A stretch of 44,900 bases of DNA from Geobacter sp. GTDB lineage: Bacteria; Desulfobacterota; Desulfuromonadia; Geobacterales; Pseudopelobacteraceae. The stretch's first letter is position 1. Every line of letters begins with the position of its first letter. Shown in pieces: positions 9,186-18,003 of the stretch. The translations under genes were made by a program, and so were the position numbers. The stretch lies in assembly GCA_009885845.1 (NCBI GenBank), contig VFJW01000038.1:1-44900 (forward strand), in the 5' to 3' direction. Below the pieces are notes generated by a model. The model searched no databases, had not been told where the DNA came from, and saw nothing but the letters and a program-made list of their open reading frames with translations.

Positions 9186-10051
9186 AAGCCCTCATTTTCG
9201 GCGCTAACGGTCAGGACGGCTATTACCTGAATGAACTATGCAAACTGAATGGCATTGAGACGATCGGTGTTTCTCGAACAGGCGACTGGGTACCTGGTGA
9301 CGTTGCCTGTTATGAGCAGGTAGAGAGTCTTATTGTACTCCATCAGCCGACGTATGTATTTCATGTCGCTGCCAACTCGACGACGCGGCACGATGCCCTT
9401 TTTGAGAACCACGAAACCATCTCGACCGGTGCTCTTAATGTTCTGGAGGCGGTCAAACGGCTTTGCCTGGGTGCGAAGGTATTTATAACCGGCAGTGGTC
9501 TGCAGTTCAAGAATACCGGCGCGCCTATTTCAGAGCGTGACGAATTTGAAGCAAGCAGCCCGTATAGTATAGCCCGGATTCAATCGGTATATGCGGCGCG
9601 TTACTACCGGACGCTGGGTGTCCGCGCCTATGTCGGATATCTGTTCCATCATGAAAGCCCTCTCCGTAAACCGAATCATGTCAGCAAGATGATCGCACTG
9701 GCTGTTCAGCGAATTTCTGCGGGCAGCAATGAAATTATCGAACTCGGTGATATTGACGTGCAAAAGGAATGGGCCTTTGCAGGTGACATTGCAAAAGGTA
9801 TTTATACACTGGTGAATCAGGATGATGTGTTTGAAGCTGTCATTGGTTCAGGAGTTGCCTATTCGATAAAAGACTGGCTTGAACTCTGTTTTGGGATTAT
9901 TGGTAAGGATTGGCATGACCATGTCAGACTCCGCGAGGGATTCATCCCGGAATACCGGCGAATGGTTTCAGATCCTTCGACAATAAGATCCCTTGGGTGG
10001 TCTCCTGATGTACGTTTGCCGGAGTTAGCAAAAATGATGGTAGGTAGCTAA
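9182..10051 (+). CDS. divergent Gmd-family SDR with altered active site
   Basis: A 289-residue protein when started at GTG 9182, which overlaps the upstream TGA and gives the Rossmann start MKALIFGANGQDGYYLNE; a longer frame from 9101 is contained in the preceding gene. The Gmd hallmarks GANGQDG, FHHESPLRKPNHVSKM and KEWAFAGD are present. However, the catalytic glutamate position reads L107 (TGSGLQF replaces the SELYG region) and the YxxxK lysine is R132 (Y128-SIAR). It may therefore have lost dehydratase chemistry and act as a reductase, an epimerase or a binding subunit. It is also shorter than true Gmd. Confidence 0.75.
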   Translation: MKALIFGANGQDGYYLNELCKLNGIETIGVSRTGDWVPGDVACYEQVESLIVLHQPTYVFHVAANSTTRHDALFENHETISTGALNVLEAVKRLCLGAKVFITGSGLQFKNTGAPISERDEFEASSPYSIARIQSVYAARYYRTLGVRAYVGYLFHHESPLRKPNHVSKMIALAVQRISAGSNEIIELGDIDVQKEWAFAGDIAKGIYTLVNQDDVFEAVIGSGVAYSIKDWLELCFGIIGKDWHDHVRLREGFIPEYRRMVSDPSTIRSLGWSPDVRLPELAKMMVGS

Positions 10052-10106
10052 ATTATTTCAGTCAGTATAACAAGACTTCCGGCAGTAAATAGATTGAGGT
10101 CCCGGT

Positions 10107-11216
10107 TTGACAAAGCACACTAAAATATTGCTTGGGCACCTGAATTCCAACGGTGATTGCCTTTACGCAACAACTGTAGCACAGCAGATAAAACATGATT
10201 ATCCTGACTGCCACCTAACATGGGCAATTGGTTCGATGTGCCGCTCGATTTTGGACGAAAACCCACATGTTGATGAAGTCTGGGAAATCCCATTGACTAG
10301 CATAGCTGAGGTTGCGGAAGTTTGGCCGCGCTTTGAACGCGAAGCACTGGAGCGGAAAAACCGTGGGGATTTTGATGAGGTATTTTTTACTCAAATTGCT
10401 CCCAGCAACCTTCATAACTACATTGGCACCATCCGTTCATCAATACTTCGGGCCTATCCTCATCCGATAACAGTTCCGGTTTCACCTGTTGTAAGACTGC
10501 GTGCGGATGAAATAGAAAACGTTCGGCTTTTTGCAGAAACTCATCATCTTTCCGATAAAACGCATGTAATTTTATTTGAGTGTTCGCCTAAAAGCGGGCA
10601 GTCGCTTGTAAATCCAGACTTCGCGATAAAGGTTGCACAGGCGCTTATTGAGAAAATTCCGGATGTTTGTGTGATTCTCTCCTCTAACGAAACGGTTTGC
10701 ACTGGTAATGACCGTATTGTTGACGCGAGCGTACTAACACTTCGAGAAAACGCTGAGTTGACAAAATATTGTACGTTGTTTATCGGATGCTCCAGCGGAA
10801 TTTCTTGGCTTTGCACCTCAGACTGGGCTAAACCGCTTCCGATGATTCAGTTAATAAAAACCGACACCATCTGGTTTGCCTCTGTAGCATGTGACCATGA
10901 GCAAATAGGGTTATCAACCGCCTCAATTATTGAAATGTCAGACTATCCGGCAGACAAGGTATGTCAGTGCGTAGTTACTGTTTTGCAAGACGGATTCAGC
11001 ACGGCGAGGCGACAATTTCATGAAGAAATAAAATTGTCATTTGATTATTTTAAAGCGATTCAAGACCATCTTCTCGATCAGAATAAATTTGAGAATGCTT
11101 TAAGCTTCTTGTATCACAATACAAAAAAACATCGGTTTCGTCCGGAATTTTATTTACCACAGCTAAAGAAAATTATTAAAAAATGGTGGAAATATACTTT
11201 CCGTTTTAAAAAATAG
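10107..11216 (+). CDS. GT9/heptosyltransferase-like glycosyltransferase
   Basis: A 369-residue protein beginning at TTG 10107, eight bases after GAGG; no ATG lies nearby in frame. The N terminus (ILLGHLNSNGDCLYATTVAQQIK) matches the heptosyltransferase pattern of a glycine-rich loop followed by a first helix that selects the acceptor. DEVWEI, and IGCSSGISWLCTS in the C-terminal half, fit the GT9 GT-B fold, where a similar segment contacts the ADP-heptose donor. The C terminus is Lys/Trp-rich and basic (KKWWKYTFRFKK), suggesting membrane association. Donor and acceptor are unknown. Base composition is A+T-rich like its neighbours. Confidence 0.6.
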   Translation: MTKHTKILLGHLNSNGDCLYATTVAQQIKHDYPDCHLTWAIGSMCRSILDENPHVDEVWEIPLTSIAEVAEVWPRFEREALERKNRGDFDEVFFTQIAPSNLHNYIGTIRSSILRAYPHPITVPVSPVVRLRADEIENVRLFAETHHLSDKTHVILFECSPKSGQSLVNPDFAIKVAQALIEKIPDVCVILSSNETVCTGNDRIVDASVLTLRENAELTKYCTLFIGCSSGISWLCTSDWAKPLPMIQLIKTDTIWFASVACDHEQIGLSTASIIEMSDYPADKVCQCVVTVLQDGFSTARRQFHEEIKLSFDYFKAIQDHLLDQNKFENALSFLYHNTKKHRFRPEFYLPQLKKIIKKWWKYTFRFKK

Positions 11217-11286
11217 TGTGCACAGATCTTTGATCTATCAATGAATGACCGGTTCTATTCATCTGATATTATGGGAGAAAAACAAA

Positions 11287-12456
11287 GTGATTACCAATCC
11301 TACGATTTGCACGATTGTTGCCAAAAATTATGTAGCATTCGCGCGAGTCCTCTGTAACTCGTTCCTGGCACAGCACCCTGATGGAAAGGTTTGGGTGTTG
11401 ATAATTGACGATATAGCGGGATTTGTAGAACCTGGCGATGAGCGTTTCAACGTCATAAGGCCGGATGAACTGGATATTACAAATCTGAATGGATTCTGCT
11501 TTAAATACAACATTACTGAGCTGGCTACTGCTTTTAAACCATATTTCATTGAATATCTCTTTAACAAAAAAAATGTTTCTTCACTGCTGTATCTTGATCC
11601 TGATATTCTTGTAACAGCACCGTTAACCAAACTTTTTGATTTGTTGGAAGGTAACAGCGAAGTTTTGCTTACGCCGCATTTAGATAGAGATTATCCCGAT
11701 GACGGAATGCTGCCTGATGACAGCCATATCATGAAAAGCGGCATTTATAATCTCGGTTTTATCGGTATTCGCCGAAGTGCTATCACTCATGCTTTTCTAC
11801 AGTGGTGGCAAAATAAGTTATATGATCATTGTGTTATTGACCATGCAGCCGGCTATTTTGTTGATCAGAAGTTCATTGACTATGCTTTCCCGATCTTTGA
11901 TTGTTTTACCGCAATCAAGGATCAAGGATATAATGTTGCTTATTGGAACCTTCATTCCAGAAAAATCAGGAAAAACGGCAATCAATGGATGTGTAATGAG
12001 GGTCCACTTTTCTTTTTTCATTTCAGTGATTTCAAACCACAAAGGCCGAATGAAATTTCCGGGCACCAAAACCGCCTGCAATTAAGCATGGTACCGGAAC
12101 TTTCAGCTCTTTTTAAGTACTACCTACACTGTTTGAATGACAACAATTATCATTCAAGTTCCCAGTGGCCGTATACACACAAGTTCTATACCAGCGGTGA
12201 AATAATAGATCCTGAAATAAGAAAACTTTACCGGTTGTATGGAGCTTCAAATCAAAACGATCCATTTGACAGCTCAAATAGTGCACTTGCTATTTACTAC
12301 CAAAGAAATGGATATCTGCCAATTAAGAAAATGCTGAATTATTTGCCTGACGGTCATCCATTGAGAAGCTCTATTCTTGCCAAACTTCTTACTAAAATAA
12401 ATAAATTCTACCCGTCTGGTATCTCTAAAGCTCTCGAGATGTTATTACCAAAATGA
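11287..12456 (+). CDS. glycosyltransferase with DPD metal-binding motif
   Basis: A protein of about 389 residues. I prefer GTG 11287 because GGGAGA sits about nine bases upstream; an ATG at 11245 would add 14 residues. It starts NPTICTIVAKNYVAFARVLCNSFLAQHPDG, has YLDPDI (D104-P-D106) as the likely metal/nucleotide-sugar DxD motif, then YNLGFIGIRR, FVDQKFID and GYNVAYWNLHSRKI. This is the pattern of a GT8-like GT-A family common in exopolysaccharide loci. It would act in the cytosol on a nucleotide sugar. The sugar is not predictable. Confidence 0.7.
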   Translation: MITNPTICTIVAKNYVAFARVLCNSFLAQHPDGKVWVLIIDDIAGFVEPGDERFNVIRPDELDITNLNGFCFKYNITELATAFKPYFIEYLFNKKNVSSLLYLDPDILVTAPLTKLFDLLEGNSEVLLTPHLDRDYPDDGMLPDDSHIMKSGIYNLGFIGIRRSAITHAFLQWWQNKLYDHCVIDHAAGYFVDQKFIDYAFPIFDCFTAIKDQGYNVAYWNLHSRKIRKNGNQWMCNEGPLFFFHFSDFKPQRPNEISGHQNRLQLSMVPELSALFKYYLHCLNDNNYHSSSQWPYTHKFYTSGEIIDPEIRKLYRLYGASNQNDPFDSSNSALAIYYQRNGYLPIKKMLNYLPDGHPLRSSILAKLLTKINKFYPSGISKALEMLLPK

Positions 12457-12529
12457 AGAAGAAAACTACCCTCTGTAATGTAATATTGCCGTTTACCCTT
12501 TTTTCTCACATTAACGATCGGATGATTAC

Positions 12530-13696
12530 GTGAATATCGGCATAAGTTTGGTTGATTTTACACCGGGGCGGATGGGCGGGGTCGAGACCTACGTCCGCAA
12601 CCTGGTGTCGTGGCTTGCGGTTAATGACCACGAAAACGAATACACGCTGATCTGCACTAATCATAATGTCGCCTATTTCGATGACATTCTTGAGCGTGTC
12701 AATACTCTGGTATTTGAAAACAACAAAAACTCTCCTTACAGGATCTTGCGCAGCCTTGTCAGAAAGGTTTTTCGGGTAGACATGATCCAGAACGGCATTG
12801 ACCGGCTTGGTCTTGATCTCCTGCATAATCCGCTCACCTACGTCCGCGACAGCAGATCAAAAACCCCTTTGATCGTCACGTTCCACGACCTCCAGCACCA
12901 CTATTATCCGGAGTTCTTCAAAGCAAAGGAAGTACACAGCAGGGACAGGATGTATCGCCGGGCGGCTCTGGAAGCAGACACCATCATTGCCGATTCAGAA
13001 TATACCCGGCAGACCCTTCTCGATAGTTATGGCGTTTCAGGCGACCGGGTGCAGGTAGTTCATCTCGGAGTTGGCAGCGAATATAACACCGCATACGAGC
13101 AGGATTTTCTGCAGCAGGAAAGAAATCTTCTGGGATTACACAAACCGATTCTGTATTACCCGGCAGCCACCTGGCAGCATAAAAATCATGCCACCCTGCT
13201 TCAGGCAGTTTCTCTTCTCATCACCAGCCACCAATTTGACGGGAATCTGGTCCTGACCGGCGTTGCAACATCCGCAAAAGACGATTTGCTGAAAAACATT
13301 GCGGAACGGGGACTTCAGGAAAGGGTGCAGATACTCGGCTATCTTCCGTACGACAAGCTTCCGGTGATCTACAATCTGGCGCGTTTGATGGTATTCCCGT
13401 CCCTGTTCGAAGGGTTCGGCATGCCGGTACTTGAAGCGATGGCGTGCGGATGCCCCGTTGCCTGTTCGAACGTCACGTCCCTCCCAGAAGTCGGAGGAGA
13501 CGCCGTTCAGTATTTCGACCCGTTATCTCCGGAACAGATTGCGGACTCTGTAATGAAGCTGTGGAACGATGATGCCGCACTTCTTGATTTGCGGTCAAAG
13601 GGACTTGAAAGGGCCGGGCAGTTCAGCTGGGAGAAAACCGCACGGGAAACACTCGCCGTATATCATCGCACCATCCGTGAATTGGAAAACAGATGA
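12530..13696 (+). CDS. GT4-family glycosyltransferase
   Basis: A 388-residue GT-B enzyme starting at GTG 12530. [17 protein letters not shown] near the N terminus is the usual glycine-rich acceptor loop. The EX7E motif is E294-GFGMPVL-E302, followed by [13 protein letters not shown]. It is related in layout to the enzyme at 2301, but the two are clearly different in sequence. It most resembles mannosyl/rhamnosyl transferases of O-antigen clusters. It overlaps the next gene by ATGA, so the two glycosyltransferases are likely co-translated and may add consecutive residues of the same repeat unit. Confidence 0.87.
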   Translation: MNIGISLVDFTPGRMGGVETYVRNLVSWLAVNDHENEYTLICTNHNVAYFDDILERVNTLVFENNKNSPYRILRSLVRKVFRVDMIQNGIDRLGLDLLHNPLTYVRDSRSKTPLIVTFHDLQHHYYPEFFKAKEVHSRDRMYRRAALEADTIIADSEYTRQTLLDSYGVSGDRVQVVHLGVGSEYNTAYEQDFLQQERNLLGLHKPILYYPAATWQHKNHATLLQAVSLLITSHQFDGNLVLTGVATSAKDDLLKNIAERGLQERVQILGYLPYDKLPVIYNLARLMVFPSLFEGFGMPVLEAMACGCPVACSNVTSLPEVGGDAVQYFDPLSPEQIADSVMKLWNDDAALLDLRSKGLERAGQFSWEKTARETLAVYHRTIRELENR

Positions 13697-14451
13697 AATC
13701 GCCCGTTGTCACCATAATTACGGTTGTACGAAATGATGCGGCGCGCTTGCAGCAGACTATTGCAAGTATTGCAAAACATAAGGGTGCTCTGACAGAATTC
13801 ATCGTTATTGATGGTGCTTCTACCGACAATACCGGTGAGATCATCGCATCCGGCGCACCGGTAATTGATCGTTTCATCAGCGAACCGGACAATGGTATTT
13901 ATGATGCCATGAACAAGGGGGCCACTCTTGCACGAGGCAGGTATCTGCTCTTTCTCAATGCCGGTGACGAGCTGCTGATCGATGTCGAACAGATTGTCAC
14001 TGCCCAACCTGACTCGCCCGTCATTATCTACGGTCGGGCAAACATGATAGCCCCGGATGGTTCTGTCAGATTTATTCAGGGAAAACGGCTCAAAAGTGTT
14101 CACCGTTTTTTAAAAGGGATGCCGGTCTGCCATCAGGCGGTTTTGTATCGGCGCGATGCCATGCTGCCGTATGATCTCCGTTATAAGGTTATCAGTGACC
14201 GGGTACTGACGTATCATCTTGTCAGTAAGCATGGCCTGGCTCAAACCAGATTTATTAATTGTGTTTTTGTGAACTATTATGATGGCGGATTCAGCGGAAG
14301 TTATCCTTTCAAACTTCTGCGCGAAGAAGAAAATCTATTTTTCAAAAGCGTCGGAAAATCGTATTACATCACCATCAAAAATATTAACGCGCTGTTTAAA
14401 TATAAAATAAAATACCCGCTGCTGCGGATTTTCAGAAAAGTACCGGATTAG
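13693..14451 (+). CDS. GT2-family glycosyltransferase (WcaE-like)
   Basis: A 252-residue GT-A inverting glycosyltransferase. The N terminus VTIITVVRNDAARL, the nucleotide-binding FIVIDGASTDNT, and NGIYDAMNKG followed by FLNAGDEL follow the pattern of short GT2 enzymes such as WcaE or PglI-type branching transferases. MPVCHQAVLYRR is also typical. No membrane helix is evident, so it probably works at the inner face of the membrane. It starts inside the stop of the preceding GT4 gene. It is the last glycosyltransferase before the acylation cassette. Confidence 0.85.
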   Translation: MKSPVVTIITVVRNDAARLQQTIASIAKHKGALTEFIVIDGASTDNTGEIIASGAPVIDRFISEPDNGIYDAMNKGATLARGRYLLFLNAGDELLIDVEQIVTAQPDSPVIIYGRANMIAPDGSVRFIQGKRLKSVHRFLKGMPVCHQAVLYRRDAMLPYDLRYKVISDRVLTYHLVSKHGLAQTRFINCVFVNYYDGGFSGSYPFKLLREEENLFFKSVGKSYYITIKNINALFKYKIKYPLLRIFRKVPD

Positions 14452-14507
14452 TACCACGTAACATCAAAATCTAACTCCCTCATAGGCTTCAGATATAACA
14501 AACAGCC

Positions 14508-14534
14508 TTGACACGGTTTATTCGAGCAGACAAT
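14508..14534 (+). promoter_or_regulatory. possible sigma-70 promoter before acylation cassette
   Basis: A perfect TTGACA (14508-14513) is followed after a short 15-base spacer by GACAAT (4 of 6 matches to TATAAT). The 111-base gap here is one of the larger gaps in the cluster, so a separate transcript for the cassette is possible. The short spacer makes this weak. Confidence 0.3.
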
Positions 14535-14562
14535 GATCTGACCAACGGGAATTGAGGATAGT

Positions 14563-16179
14563 ATGATTATCGACCATCAGTACAACATAGGTCACATCTG
14601 CACCACCACCCAGTGCGAGAACGGACTGGGCGACAAGGTAGCCATGCGCTGGTTGTCACCGCACCTGGAGCAGTGCGATTATACGTTCAGCGATCTTGAT
14701 CGCCACTCGGCGCGATTTGCCAATGTGCTTCGCAAGTTGGATATCAAACCCGGAGACGTTTTTTTCACTTTTCTGCCCAGGATGCCGGAACAGTTCTTTG
14801 CATTTCTCGGCGCACTGAAGCTCCAGGCAATTGTCGGGACGCTCTTTTCCAACTTTGGAGAAGAGGCTATTCTTGACCGGGTCGGCGATGCCGGGGCCAG
14901 GGTAATCATCACCAAAAAGGGTTTTCTGAAAAAAATCTCCCGGATCAGAGATCGCCTGCCGGCGCTCCGCTTCATCATAGTCGTCGATGCTGACGATCAC
15001 GTCTCAGCCGATATCCTCAGCTACCAGCGGTTAATGGATGAAGCTTCGGATGAATTTATCACCGCCCGGACTCCTCCCGAAACACCTTCTGTACTGCATT
15101 ACACCTCGGGATCGACCGGCAAGCCGAAAGGAGTGCTCCACGCTCACCGCAGCATCCTGATGCAAAGGAGTACGACAGAGTCGATACTTGGGCTCACTCC
15201 GGATGATATTTTCTGGTGTACCGCCGACCAGGGATGGGTAACCGGCACGTCGTATGGTATTATCGGCCCGTGGAGCATGGGTGTTACCCAGGTTCATTTC
15301 GGTGGCGGCTATAATGCCGAGGAGTGGTTCCGGATTTTACAAGATCAAAAAATATCGGTCTGGTATTCAGCGCCAACGGCGTTACGCATGCTGATGCGGG
15401 AGGATGCCGAACTCTACGCCCGCTTTGATCTTGCATCGCTGCGCCACATCTGCAGCGTCGGAGAACCGCTCAACCCGGAGGTTATCCACTGGGCGCGGCG
15501 CACCATCGGCAAGGAGATCTACGACACCTGGTTCCAGACCGAAACAGGAGCGATAATGATTGCCAACCGCCCCGGACTTGAGATTCGCCCCGGCTCCATG
15601 GGCCTGCCGGCAGCCGGGATTGAACCGGCTATTATCGCTGATGACGGCACGATCATCCTGGACCAGACCCCCGGCAATCTCTGCTTGAAAGTGGGGTGGC
15701 CCTCCATGTTTACTACCTATCTGAACAATTCGTCGGTCTATGACAGCAGAATGAAAGCCGGTTATTACTATACCGGTGACACCGCCTGCCGGGATGCAGA
15801 CGGCTATTACTGGTTTCAGGGCCGCAGTGACGATGTCATCAACACCGCCGGTCATCTGATCAGCCCCTTCGAGATTGAAAGTACTCTCATCGAGGTGCCG
15901 GAAGTAGCCGAGGCGGGAGTGATCGGCGCTCCAGACGAGCTGCTGTACGAAAAGGTGATCGCCTTTGTTTCGCTGCATCGGCAGGCGACTTTCAGCCGGG
16001 AACTGGAATTGAAAATCAGACTGCACGTAACTAACAAGTTGTCGTCTGTGGCCACACCGCATGAGATCATCTGCGTGGATTCGGTTCCCAAAAACAAGAG
16101 CGGCAAGATTATGAGGCGTGTACTTAAAGCACGGTATCTGGGGACAGATGCCGGCGACATTTCAACTCTGGAGGATTAA
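14563..16179 (+). CDS. AcsA-type acyl-adenylating enzyme (acetyl-CoA synthetase family)
   Basis: A 538-residue ANL-superfamily ligase. The P-loop-like motif YTSGSTGKPKG is at 180-190, the acyl-pocket segment DTWFQTETG at 321-329, YTGDTACRDADGY and FQGRSDDVINTAGH follow, and the C-terminal catalytic lysine is K515 in NKSGKIMRR. The ending AGDISTLED and the phrases ADQGWVTGTSYGI and SVGEPLNPEV are very close to Bacillus AcsA-type acetyl-CoA synthetases. Where those enzymes have two tryptophans (TWWxTE), this one has W323-F324; the second Trp shapes the acetate pocket, so a somewhat larger acyl group may be used. A carrier protein gene begins three bases after its stop. I infer that it loads an acyl-AMP onto that carrier rather than supplying central acetyl-CoA. 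Confidence 0.85.
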   Translation: MIIDHQYNIGHICTTTQCENGLGDKVAMRWLSPHLEQCDYTFSDLDRHSARFANVLRKLDIKPGDVFFTFLPRMPEQFFAFLGALKLQAIVGTLFSNFGEEAILDRVGDAGARVIITKKGFLKKISRIRDRLPALRFIIVVDADDHVSADILSYQRLMDEASDEFITARTPPETPSVLHYTSGSTGKPKGVLHAHRSILMQRSTTESILGLTPDDIFWCTADQGWVTGTSYGIIGPWSMGVTQVHFGGGYNAEEWFRILQDQKISVWYSAPTALRMLMREDAELYARFDLASLRHICSVGEPLNPEVIHWARRTIGKEIYDTWFQTETGAIMIANRPGLEIRPGSMGLPAAGIEPAIIADDGTIILDQTPGNLCLKVGWPSMFTTYLNNSSVYDSRMKAGYYYTGDTACRDADGYYWFQGRSDDVINTAGHLISPFEIESTLIEVPEVAEAGVIGAPDELLYEKVIAFVSLHRQATFSRELELKIRLHVTNKLSSVATPHEIICVDSVPKNKSGKIMRRVLKARYLGTDAGDISTLED

Positions 16180-16182
16180 CCA

Positions 16183-16422
16183 ATGGATATACTGGCTGAA
16201 TTGGGGCCGATTTTTTGCGAAGTATTTGACGATGACTCCATTGTCATAACCCGACAGACTACAGCCAACGACATCGATGCCTGGGATTCCCTTTCCCATA
16301 TGAATATGGTTATGGCTGTTGAGGTGAAATTCGGTATCAGGTTTGCTCTGGGGGAACTTCCCTCGCTCAGAAATGTCGGGGATCTGGTTGATCTGACGGT
16401 AAAAAAGCTGGCTAAAAAATAA
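16183..16422 (+). CDS. stand-alone acyl carrier protein
   Basis: A 79-residue acidic four-helix carrier protein. The phosphopantetheine attachment serine is S36 in AWDSLSHMN; the D-S-L signature and the following hydrophobic helix MVMAVEVKFGIRF match ACP/PCP-type carriers. GGAGG overlaps the end of the preceding gene and sits well before the ATG, implying coupled translation. It is not in a fatty-acid (fab) context. Between an adenylating enzyme and an MBOAT gene, its likely job is to carry one activated acyl group to the membrane, as DltC does for D-alanine. A phosphopantetheinyl transferase would have to come from elsewhere in the genome. Confidence 0.9.
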   Translation: MDILAELGPIFCEVFDDDSIVITRQTTANDIDAWDSLSHMNMVMAVEVKFGIRFALGELPSLRNVGDLVDLTVKKLAKK

Positions 16423-16481
16423 TCCAGCACCTGCAACCGGCATTCGGTGCGTAAGATGTTTCACAAATAAAAAGGTGCGTC

Positions 16482-17951
16482 ATGCTGTTCAATTCATATG
16501 AATTCATATTCCTGTACCTGCCGGTAACTCTCGGCATCTACTTCTTATTGAACAAAAAACGCCTGGCCGTTGCCTCCAATGCCTGGCTTCTGTGCGCCTC
16601 ACTTGCGTTCTACAGTTGGTGGAACGTCAAGTATCTGCCGCTTATCCTCATATCTATCCTGTTCAACTACACCATCGGCTGCCTGATGGCTGGGTACGAC
16701 GAGATGAAGAAACAGGCGGTTTCAAAGAGGGGGATTTTTATCTTCGGGCTGGTCGGGAATATCGCTTTTCTTGGATATTTCAAGTACATGGATTTTTTCA
16801 TCGACAACATGAACACTTTCTTTACGACTGATCTTCCGCTTCTGCATATCATACTTCCTCTCGGCATCAGCTTCTTTACGATAACCCAGATTGCTTTTCT
16901 GGTTGACTGTTACGAAGGATTGGTTGAAGACCGCAAACTGCTCAGTTACTCACTGTTCGTCACTTTTTTTCCTCACCTTCTGGCCGGCCCGATCCTGCAC
17001 CACAAGGAGATGATGCCGCAGTTTGAGGCGGCCCGAAACAAGGTACTCAATTACAAGAATCTTTCTCACGGCTTTTTTCTGTTCTTCATCGGACTGTTCA
17101 AAAAAGTAATCATCGCCGATGAACTCTCAAAAACCGTCAAAGCCGGCTTCGACAATGCAGCCGGCCTGAACATGGTGGAAGCCTGGGCGACCAGCCTCTC
17201 GTACACATTCCAGCTTTATTTTGACTTCAGCGGCTACAGCGACATGGCAATCGGTATCGGTCTCATGTTCAATATTCTGCTGCCGGTCAACTTCAACAGC
17301 CCATACAAAGCCACCAGTATCATAGACTTCTGGAAGCGCTGGCATATGTCGCTGACCAACTTTATAACCACCTATCTCTATTCGCCAATCATGCGGTCAT
17401 TCCGCAAAATCACCTTTGCAAAATCCATGGTGGCTACCTTTACTGCCATGTTTATAGCAGGTATCTGGCATGGTGCCGGCTGGACCTTCATCTTGTGGGG
17501 GGGGCTTCATGGCGGCGCTCTCGTGGTTAATCACCTCTGGAAGAGGCGCAAGTTTCCCATGCCGCACGCACTTGGCTGGCTGTTCACGTTTATGTTTGTC
17601 AATGTGAGCTTCGTTCTGTTTCGTGCCAGCAATGTAGTTGATGCGACACATGTGCTGAAAGGGATGCTCGGGCTACACGGCATCCTGCCATCTTCCCACC
17701 CCTCTTTTGCTTTTTCTGATCTTGGCCACGGACAATTCTGGAGACTTCTTATGTCCGGAGTGAAGGGAAACGATACCACTATCTGGATACTGATCGTCAT
17801 CATGATCTTCACTCTGACGTGCAAAAACTCCATTCAACTGCATCAGGATTTCAAACCGTCCTGGAAAAGCCTGGCCTTTGTTGCCGTGATCAGTTTTTAT
17901 GCTCTGATCAACATTAACAAGGTAAGCGAATTTCTGTACTTTCAGTTTTAG
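16482..17951 (+). CDS. MBOAT-family membrane O-acyltransferase (AlgI/DltB-like)
   Basis: A 489-residue polytopic membrane protein with roughly eleven hydrophobic segments. It opens MLFNSYEFIFLYLPVTLGIYF, the classical AlgI/DltB N terminus. LPLGISFFTITQIAFLVDCY and YFDFSGYSDMAIGIGLMFNI are conserved MBOAT blocks. The catalytic histidine region is W329-H330-GAGW, with a second conserved histidine at H343 in GGLHGG. Such proteins pass an acyl group through the membrane from a cytoplasmic donor to an extracytoplasmic partner or glycan. AAAGGTG precedes the ATG. Preceded by a carrier protein and followed by an SGNH-like protein, it is the centre of the cassette. Confidence 0.93.
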   Translation: MLFNSYEFIFLYLPVTLGIYFLLNKKRLAVASNAWLLCASLAFYSWWNVKYLPLILISILFNYTIGCLMAGYDEMKKQAVSKRGIFIFGLVGNIAFLGYFKYMDFFIDNMNTFFTTDLPLLHIILPLGISFFTITQIAFLVDCYEGLVEDRKLLSYSLFVTFFPHLLAGPILHHKEMMPQFEAARNKVLNYKNLSHGFFLFFIGLFKKVIIADELSKTVKAGFDNAAGLNMVEAWATSLSYTFQLYFDFSGYSDMAIGIGLMFNILLPVNFNSPYKATSIIDFWKRWHMSLTNFITTYLYSPIMRSFRKITFAKSMVATFTAMFIAGIWHGAGWTFILWGGLHGGALVVNHLWKRRKFPMPHALGWLFTFMFVNVSFVLFRASNVVDATHVLKGMLGLHGILPSSHPSFAFSDLGHGQFWRLLMSGVKGNDTTIWILIVIMIFTLTCKNSIQLHQDFKPSWKSLAFVAVISFYALININKVSEFLYFQF

Positions 17952-18003
17952 ACAATTTTCACGGTTTCATTGAGGATATTCGAAAGGTGGTTTTTGATTA
18001 ACT

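Noticed and set aside
14563-16179. AcsA-like gene as ordinary housekeeping acetyl-CoA synthetase
   Set aside because: Its tight coupling to an acyl carrier protein and MBOAT gene, and the W to F change in the pocket, make a dedicated role in the cassette more likely; the housekeeping role is not excluded by sequence.
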